Positions 57,138 to 64,000 of a stretch of DNA of 64,000 nt are shown piece by piece; positions within the stretch are counted from its first letter, which is position 1; every line of letters begins with the position of its first letter. The notes below the pieces were generated by a model, which made no database searches, was not told the origin of the DNA, and was given only the letters and a program-made list of their open reading frames with translations. This DNA comes from Cryptomeria japonica. Its lineage: Eukaryota > Streptophyta > Pinopsida > Cupressales > Cupressaceae. The stretch covers positions 476,166,008 through 476,230,007 of the forward strand of contig NC_081405.1 of the NCBI RefSeq assembly GCF_030272615.1, written 5' to 3'. The position numbers were made by a program, and so were the translations under genes.

Positions 57138-58187
57138 TGTTAGGTCTCGGAGACAATTGAGAGGGGGGGTGAATCAGTTGTCAAATAAATTCAAACCAAA
57201 AGCAATTTAACCAACTTAATGCTTAATACCGGTAAACCAGTTAAGTATGCCGATAGATAGTTTTAACAGTTAATTGCTATACTTGTAAAGATTAATGCAT
57301 GAAACATAAACACAAAGTCATCCACAACACATGGCACCAATATTTGTATGTGGAAACCCTGTAAGGGGAAAAACCATGGTGGGAAACCTTACCCACAATC
57401 AGATGATACTACTGTAGATATTAAGTGTACATAAATGGGGTCTGGACATGCAGAAAGGCCAACAACCTAGAGTTCACTACTCAATCACAAAATGGGAGTC
57501 ACACTGACTATAGTTGGATGGTTAAATCCAATAAGAATGTACTGCACAAAATAGCATCTTCATATGCTGGATTCAGTACCGGTGTAATGCTGATATGCTT
57601 TCACAGAAACCTAGCTTCACCTTCAAATGATGTCTACGTGTATTGCACTACATATACCTTCACACAATTCTTTTTGACATTCCACGCTTGATCTTACAAA
57701 TAAGATCTTACATTTATACCATAACCTAAGACCAATTTTAGTAGGTCGGTTCTACAAGATATTACAATAAAAACATTTTACAAACAATATAATATCTGAT
57801 GCAATAACTGATTGAACATGTCAGCTTAATGCATTTACAACAATAATTAATCATCTCCATAGCGTGCCATGCTAATCTGGAAAAGATAAACCTACCGGTG
57901 TAACCCTAGATAACCCTAGACCTATTTGCCGGTAAAAGCAAATATGCAAATATGAATATACCAATGATTAATTCATTAAGATAAGATGTCCACATGATGT
58001 CTTTGATATTACAAAGTGTCTTCCATATCATTCCAAGTGTCGATGATCATTATATCTTGTCGGTGAACCATATACCAGTAACTGTGCAATAGTTCCTTGC
58101 TTGTCGGTGAATGTTGTTGGATCTCCAAAGTGCTAGTGCTTTAGTAGGTGTTGACATCAATGACAAAACCATACCAAAATACCAACA
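57138..58187 (-). repeat. Copia-4 3' LTR
   Basis: 1,050 bases; minus strand TGTTGGTATTTTGG to CCTAACA. U5 block near 57355-57385 and a C tract on the minus strand near 57163. Confidence 0.92.
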
Positions 58188-58563
58188 ATCTCCCCCTTTG
58201 GCATTGATGGCAACACAAGATGGAAAAACCATCAAAGTGCCAAAACAAAAATGCCAAAAACCAACAATCTCCAAAAAGATCATAACCAGAATACAGAGAG
58301 TAATAGTCTCTCCCAAACAACAATCTCTCCCCCTGGGAGCAACATGTGTTATCCAAAGTTCCTCAAAAGATAATGTGTTTTTCCATAGATATCTCTCCCC
58401 CTTTGACATCAAATGCCAAAGTTATAATAAAACCAAGTTCATATACAAAATACCAATCAATTCAATATACCAACTACTCCCCCTGAGAAGTAGCTTCCTC
58501 ATCAAAGGCTGGAGTAAAAGATTTGTCTGATAGTTCTGCCAGTTGATGACAATCATCAACTTC
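58188..58563 (-). other. Copia-4 polypurine tract and 3' UTR
   Basis: The minus strand reads GCCAAAGGGGGAGAT at 58188-58202, next to the LTR. Further purine blocks lie near 58327 and 58476, and TGTCAAAGGGGGAGA near 58395. No ORF. Confidence 0.85.
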
Positions 58564-61514
58564 CTAAGTTTCTACTGGTGGTGGTATGACTCCAGGCTGA
58601 TCTCTGAGATATTCAAAAGTCTCCTTAGGAAAAGGTTTTATAAAGATATCTGCAAGCTGTTCTTTAGTATTCACATAAACCAGTTTTATCTCCTTTTCTT
58701 CAACTTTTTCCTTAGAAAATTCAGTTTGATTGAAACATGTTTTGTTTTAGAATGTAGTACTAGATTCTTAGATATATCAATTACTGTAGTGTTATCACAA
58801 TATATAGTAATAGGTTCCTTGCATTTTACCTTTATGTCTTTCAACATTTGCTTAAGCCATAGTACCTATGTACAGTTAGTTGCTACTGCAACATATTCTA
58901 ATTCTACTATTGATAAAGATGTATAACTCTATTTCTTACTCAACCAAGAAACTAGTTTGTTTCCAAGAAAGAATGCTCTACCAGTGGTGCTTTTTCTACC
59001 ATCCACATCTCCTGCCCAATTTGCATCTGTGTATGCACATAATTCAAAGTTTTCATCTCTAGGATACCATAACCCAAGATTTATAGTGCTTTGTAAGTAC
59101 CGAAAAATCCTTTTTATTGTCGATTCATGATTTTCTCTAGGATTACTTTCAAATCTTGAAACAATACATACTGCATTCATAATATTAGGTCTGGTTTGTG
59201 TCAAATACAGTAAACCTCCTATCATAGATTTGTATCTAGTTGGATTAACAGGTGTAGATTCATCCCTTTGAGATAATTTGTCATTTGTAGTCACAGGTGT
59301 GCTTACCAGTTTAGAGTTCTACATCCCAAATTTCTTTAGTAACTCTTTCAAGTATTTGGATTGACTCAAGAATAAACCTTTATCAGTCTATGAAATTTGC
59401 AATCCTAAAAAGAATTTTATTTCACCAATCATAGACATTTTAAATTCTTGCTACATTTTAGTAGAAAATTCCTTACATAAACCATCTTCTCCTCCAAAGA
59501 TTATATCATCAACAAATACTTCTATAATCAAGATGTCATCATTAGTTATTTTGTAATATAAATTGTTGTCTGCATTTCCTTTAGTAAAACCAATCTTTAA
59601 AAGATACTTATCTAATCTTGCATACCAAGCTCTTGGAGCTTGTTTTAATCCATACAAAGCTTTCCTTAACCTGCAAACCATATCATTGTCATCTATCAAA
59701 GAAAATCCATTAGGTTGTTCAATGTATACTTCCTCTTCAAGATCTCCATTCAAAAATGCACATTTAATATCCATTTGATAAACTTTGTAGTTCTTGTGTG
59801 CTACAAAAGCCAAGAATAATCTGACTGCCTCAATCCTAGCTACCGGTGCAAAGGTTTCATTGTAATCAACTCCTTCCTTCTAAGAATATCCCTTACACAC
59901 TAGTCTTGCTTTATTTTTGACAACCTTACCATCTTCATTAAGTTTGTTTCTGAATACCCATTTGGTTCCAATTACATTTTTATCTTTAGGCTGGGGAACT
60001 AATGTCCAAGTGTTATTTTTCTCAATTTGTTCTAATTCTTCTTCCATAGCTTTAATCCAAAATTTATCTTCACATGCCTCATTAACAGATGATGGTTCAA
60101 TTTGAGAAATAAGACATACCTCTTCATTTGCCAATCTTCCTTGTGTCATAACTCCTTTAAACTTGTTTCCAATTATCTGATCTTCAGAATGATTCAATCT
60201 TACATACCGGGGTGTCTTTGTTTATTCTTGTTCTTCAATTATTGTGGAATCCTCAGATGGTAACGGGGTAACTAGATCTTCATTTTGTACTGGTGGATTT
60301 AGTGTAGGTTCATTTGTCACAATTTTTGTTGCCAGTTCAGAGTCTATATACCTTGAAGTTCCTCTGAATTGTTCATCAATTTTTACATTTGTACTCTCAA
60401 CAATTTTCTGCAATCTCTTGTCAAAACATCTATATGCCTTGCTCTTAGATGAATAACCAAGAAATGTTCCTTCATCACTTCTAGGATCAAATTTGCCAAT
60501 ATACTCATCTCTTTTGATATAACATTTACTTCCAAAAAATTTGAAATACTTAAGAGTAGGAGTATTACCAAACCATAGTTCATGAGGGGTCTTACCGGTT
60601 TCACCTTTGATGTGAACTTTGTTGAATGTATAGACCACTGTGCTAACTACTTCTCTCCAATACACATGTGGTAAATTTGCTTCTGATAACATACTTCTTG
60701 CTACATCCAAGATAGTTCTATTTTTACTTTCAACAACTCCATTCTGTTGTGGTGTCCAAGGTGCTGATAGCTATCTTCAAATTCCATTCACTTCACATAA
60801 TGTATTAAAGTCCTTAGATGTGAATTCACCTTCTTGATCTGATCTTAAGCATTTGATTTTCTTACCAGTTTCATTTTCAACCATTGCTTTGAATAGTTTG
60901 AACTTTCCAAGTGCTTCTAATTTTTCTCTGAGAAAAGTAGCCCAACACATTCTAGAATAGTCATCAATAATTAGCATGAAATATCTATCACCTTGTAAGA
61001 TTTTAGTACTAGCTGGACCACATAAATCAGTGTGAATCAAATCAAGAGCATTATTGGATTTTTCTGGAATACTTTTGAAACAAGCTCTAACTTGTTTTCC
61101 AAATTGACATTCCTTACATATTGTATTATGAGGTTTGACAATTTTAGCTAGATCTCTAACTACCTTAGAAGTACTGATCTTTACCATGCAATCAAAGTTT
61201 ACATGATAGAGTCTCTTATGCCATAACCAACTTTCATCTATATGTGCAATCAAGAATGTTTTTTTCACTGTTTTTCAAATGAAAGATATTACCTCTAGTC
61301 TGATTACCAGTTGCAATTTCCAAACCAGTTCTATTCATGATTTTGCATTTTCCATTTTTAAATTGTAACTGAAATCCTTTCTCAACTAATTGACCAACAC
61401 TTAAAATATTATGCTTTAATCCTTCAACATAGTAGACATTGTCAATGTTATGCTTACCATCAAGAGATATTGTACCCTTACCTTTGATTGAATAGGATTT
61501 GTCATCTCCAAATC
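58564..61514 (-). pseudogene. Copia-4 integrase, RT and RNase H
   Basis: Mostly one frame with stops. Pre-integrase WLWHKRLYHVNFD and CKECQFGK. Integrase HTDLCGP (D), LRSDQEGEF (D) and QQNG on the next frame near 60740. [41 protein letters not shown], box VFVDDIIFGGED near 59490. RNase H: LCAYTDANWAGDVDGRKSTT, a stop at 58929, then a frameshift near 58740. It ends PPPVET and a TAG at 58564. Protease-to-integrase sequence (61270-61510) is frame-shifted and lacks about 40 bases. Confidence 0.9.
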
Positions 61515-62671
61515 TTACTTAACCTCCATTTGATGTGAGCATCTTGAGTCAATGATCCATTCATCCTTTACTTCAACATTAGTTGCTAGGGCTTGTTCTA
61601 CTGGTTGAGCAGTAGGTGCCGGTTGATCTTCTGTTATAGCAACAAAAACCCATCCATTGTCTGTCGGATCCTCATCAGAATCATCAGTCACACCTTCATT
61701 AGCAATGTAACAAGATTTGTCTTTGTTCTTCTTAAATTGGTATCTTTGATATTCAGGATTAGGCTTGTATGTTCTTCTAGCTTCTTCTCTTAGTCCAGCA
61801 TGTCTATCAGGGCATCTTGAAGCCATATGCCCAATCTTATTGCAGTTAAAACATTTAAAGGGTTCTTTACCTTCATACTTACTTCCAACTGGACCTTTAG
61901 GCATTTTCCTTGCAAATAGTGCTTCATGTTCTTCAAGTTCTTCATTTTCTTTCTTGCTTTCTTCAAGTTCTCTTGCATAAAAGGCTTTCCAATCAGATTT
62001 TTCAAATGATGGAGCAGATGATGTTGATGCTTTAAAGGCTAAATCTATCTTAATAGTAGCAACAGGACCAAATTCTTCAATTTCAAAAGCTGAAAGTTTC
62101 CCAATCAATGTATCCCTAGTTACTGATGTATTAGGCATTGTTCTTAACTCATTTATAGCAGTAACCTTCATTTTATATGTTGGTGGCAATCCTCTTAAAA
62201 CTTTTGAAATAATTTCATCCTCACTTAAGGTTCCTCCACAACATTTAATACCCAAAACAATTTCATTTACTCTTTCCATAAAAGCATAAATCCTTTCATC
62301 TTCTTCCATTTTCAGATGTTCATACCTGACCCAGAAGCTTTCAAGTTTTACAATTTTGACTATGGAATCTCCTTCATTCAGTGTTTCCAAATGATTCCAA
62401 ATAGCTTTAGTAGTAGACCTATCTGATAGTCCCATGATTTGTTGATCTAATAATGCGCTCAAAAGTGCTTCTCTTGCTTTGCAATCATTTTCCTCATCTT
62501 TAGCCAAGTTAGTTGGACTAGGCTGACCAGGTACAACAGCAGTATAACCTTTCTTTGTAACTTCCCAGATGTCTTTTCCAATGCAATTTAGATGTGTCTC
62601 CATTCTAATCTTCCATATGCCATGGTTCCATCAAGTTTAGGACTATCCTTCCTAAAATAATTAGTAGACAT
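61515..62671 (-). pseudogene. Copia-4 gag and start of protease
   Basis: Start ATG at 62671 (MSTNYFRKDS). A small deletion before METHLNCIG shifts the frame; from 62603 it is open for 362 codons. UBN2-type Gag (ALLSALLDQQIMGLSD, KVLRGLPPTYKMKV), intact knuckle CFNCNKIGHMASRC, acidic stretch, then protease box WIIDSRCSHQM, where Gly-Cys of the usual DSGCSHHM is Arg-Cys and the next part is deleted. Confidence 0.88.
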
Positions 62672-62712
62672 TGGATCTCCTCAAGCTGTTAAACTTCTGC
62701 AAAAGAGGACTA

Positions 62713-62725
62713 GGCTCTGATACCA
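62713..62725 (-). other. Copia-4 primer binding site
   Basis: The minus strand reads TGGTATCAGAGCC, a perfect initiator-Met complement. Confidence 0.92.
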
Positions 62726-62727
62726 AT

Positions 62728-63788
62728 TGTTAGGTCTCAGAGACAACTGAGAAGGGGGGGTGAATCAGTTGTCAAATAAATTCAAACCAAAAACAACTTA
62801 ACCAACTTAATACTTAATACCGATAAACCAATTAAGTATGTCGGTAGACAATTTTAATAGTTAATTGCTATAGCGGTAAAGATTAATGCGTGAAACATAA
62901 ACACAAAGTCATCCACAACACATGACACCAATATTTGTACGTGGAAACCTTGTAAGGGGAAAAACCATGGTGGAAAACCTTACCCACAATCAGATGATAC
63001 TACTGCAGATAGTAAGTGTACATAAATGGGGTCTCCACATGCAGAAAGGCCAATAGCCTAGAGCTCATTGCCCAATCACAAAATGGGAGTCACACTGACT
63101 ATAGTTGGATGGTTAAATCCAATAAGAATGTACTGCACAAAATAGCATCTTCATATGCTGGATTTAGTACTAGTGTAATGTTGATATGCTTTCACAAAAA
63201 CCTAGCTTCACCTTCAAATGATGTATGCATGTATTGCACTACTTAATCTCGCATATACCTTCACACAATTCTTTTTCGCATTCCACACTTGATCTTACAA
63301 ATAAGATCTTACATTTATACCATAACCTAAGACCAATTTTAGTAGGTCGGTTGTACAAGATATTACAATAAAAACATTTTACAAACAATATAATATCCGA
63401 TGCAATAACTGATTGAACATGTCGTCTTAATGCATTTACAACAATAATTAATCATCTCCATAGCGTGCCATGCTGATCTGGAAAAGATAAACCTGCCGGT
63501 GTAACCCTAGATAACCCTGGACCTATTTGCCGGTAAAAGCAAATATGCAAATATGAATATACCAATGATTAATTCGGTAAGATAAGATGTCCACACGATG
63601 TCTTTGATATTACCAAGTGTCTTCCATATCATTCCAAGTGCCGCTGATCATTATATCCTATCGGTGAACTGTATACCAATAACTATGCAATAGTTACTTA
63701 CTTGTCGGTGAATGCTGCTAGATCTCCAAAGTGCTAGTGTTTTAGTAGGTGTTGACATCAATGAAAAAACCATACCAAAATACCAATG
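62728..63788 (-). repeat. Copia-4 5' LTR
   Basis: 1,061 bases, nearly identical to the 3' LTR. The minus-strand outer start is CATTGGTATTTTGG where the inner copy has TGTTGGTATTTTGG. Confidence 0.92.
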
Positions 63789-63793
63789 GTTGT

Positions 63794-63970
63794 AAGTTAA
63801 CTTTTTGGTTATAAAGAACTTGAATTTCTTGTTTCAACTTACCAAAGCATTCAAGCATTCAAAGAGCACAGAGTTGAGCACAAGCATTCAGGAAGCGAAG
63901 AAACAAAGGTTTTTTAGAGCATCCAAGGTTTTCAATTGCATTCAATAGTAAAAGGTATTTATCTTACGGC
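63794..63970 (+). other. TRG-4 ORF2 leader
   Basis: Continuation of the TRG-4 spacer after Copia-4. It ends with GTAAAAGGTATTTATC before the start codon, matching the TRG-1 leader at 2500-2517. Confidence 0.7.
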
Positions 63971-64000
63971 ATGGCTTCTTCATATTCCGCTCCCAAATTG
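63971..64000 (+). CDS. TRG-4 ORF2, first ten codons (cut by window edge)
   Basis: ATG GCT TCT TCA and on reads MASSYSAPKL, at the position where TRG-1 and TRG-2 read MASTST. The conserved leader upstream supports the start. The rest lies beyond the window, so its condition is unknown. Confidence 0.7.
   Translation, partial: MASSYSAPKL

Larger units (their letters stand above)
57138..63788 (-). mobile_element. Copia-4, full-length Ty1/Copia element
   Basis: Minus strand. 5' LTR 62728-63788, primer site 62713-62725, gag-pol 62671-58564, polypurine tract 58188-58200, 3' LTR 57138-58187. Perfect GTTGT duplication. It sits between gag and ORF2 of TRG-4. Confidence 0.93.
37079..64000 (+). mobile_element. 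TRG-4, pol-less LTR element split by three Copia insertions (continues off right edge)
   Basis: Pieces: LTR 37079-37197, 46977-47406 and 55472-55814 (about 890 bases once joined), primer site 55817-55829, gag 55886-57000, ORF2 leader and start 63794-64000. The inserts are Copia-2 and Copia-3 in the LTR and Copia-4 between gag and ORF2, each with a 5-bp target duplication. Closest relative in the window: TRG-1. The rest of ORF2 and the 3' LTR lie to the right. Confidence 0.88.

Noticed and set aside
1-64000. Host protein-coding genes
   Set aside because: Every ORF with recognisable motifs belongs to a retroelement, and the remaining ORFs are short, overlap LTRs or shadow element genes.

Overview
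This window is intergenic DNA from a large plant nuclear genome. It is almost entirely retrotransposons inserted into one another. I found no host gene, tRNA, rRNA or CRISPR array. A plant source is certain: there are Ty1/Copia elements primed by initiator-Met tRNA, a Ty3/Gypsy element of the Ogre/Tat lineage with two RNase H domains, an antisense plant-mobile-domain reading frame, and a plant L1 LINE. A gymnosperm, probably a conifer, is my best guess from the density of old nested elements with scattered decay; that part is inference. The element names below are mine.

Layout. TRG-1 (173-6785, +) is a complete LTR element with a gag-like ORF and a long ORF2 but no pol. It sits in the ORF2 of TRG-2 (-, 6786-10135 plus 1-172, running off the left edge). 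TRG-2 sits in the 3' LTR of TRG-3 (-, 10136-16739). TRG-3 interrupts Tat-1 (+, 16740-28188). Tat-1 ends inside the 3' UTR of Copia-1 (28189-29848). To the right, 29849-30036 is a remnant of another element's 3' end, followed by a minus-strand LINE (30037-about 37078). From 37079 to the right edge lies TRG-4 (+), split by three Copia elements: Copia-2 (37198-46971, +) and Copia-3 (47407-55466, -), both in its 5' LTR, and Copia-4 (57138-63788, -) between its gag and ORF2.

How the parts relate. The Copia elements carry gag, protease, integrase, RT and RNase H, all broken to some degree. The four TRG elements carry only a coiled-coil Gag with up to four CCHC knuckles and a roughly 1,050-1,090-codon ORF2 of unknown function. 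They share the primer site, the polypurine tract, 5-bp target duplications and a U5 sequence module with the Copia elements, so I infer that they were moved in trans by Copia machinery. This pol-less two-ORF family is the best candidate for something poorly described here.

Other notable structures are a 1,015-bp tandem triplication of the gag/protease region in Copia-2, a 515-bp fold-back palindrome inside the 5' LTR of Copia-3, antisense PMD coding and three 20-40-bp periodic arrays in the Tat-1 3' region, and stop codons at the same positions in separate TRG copies. All identity statements are by eye; no alignment was run.
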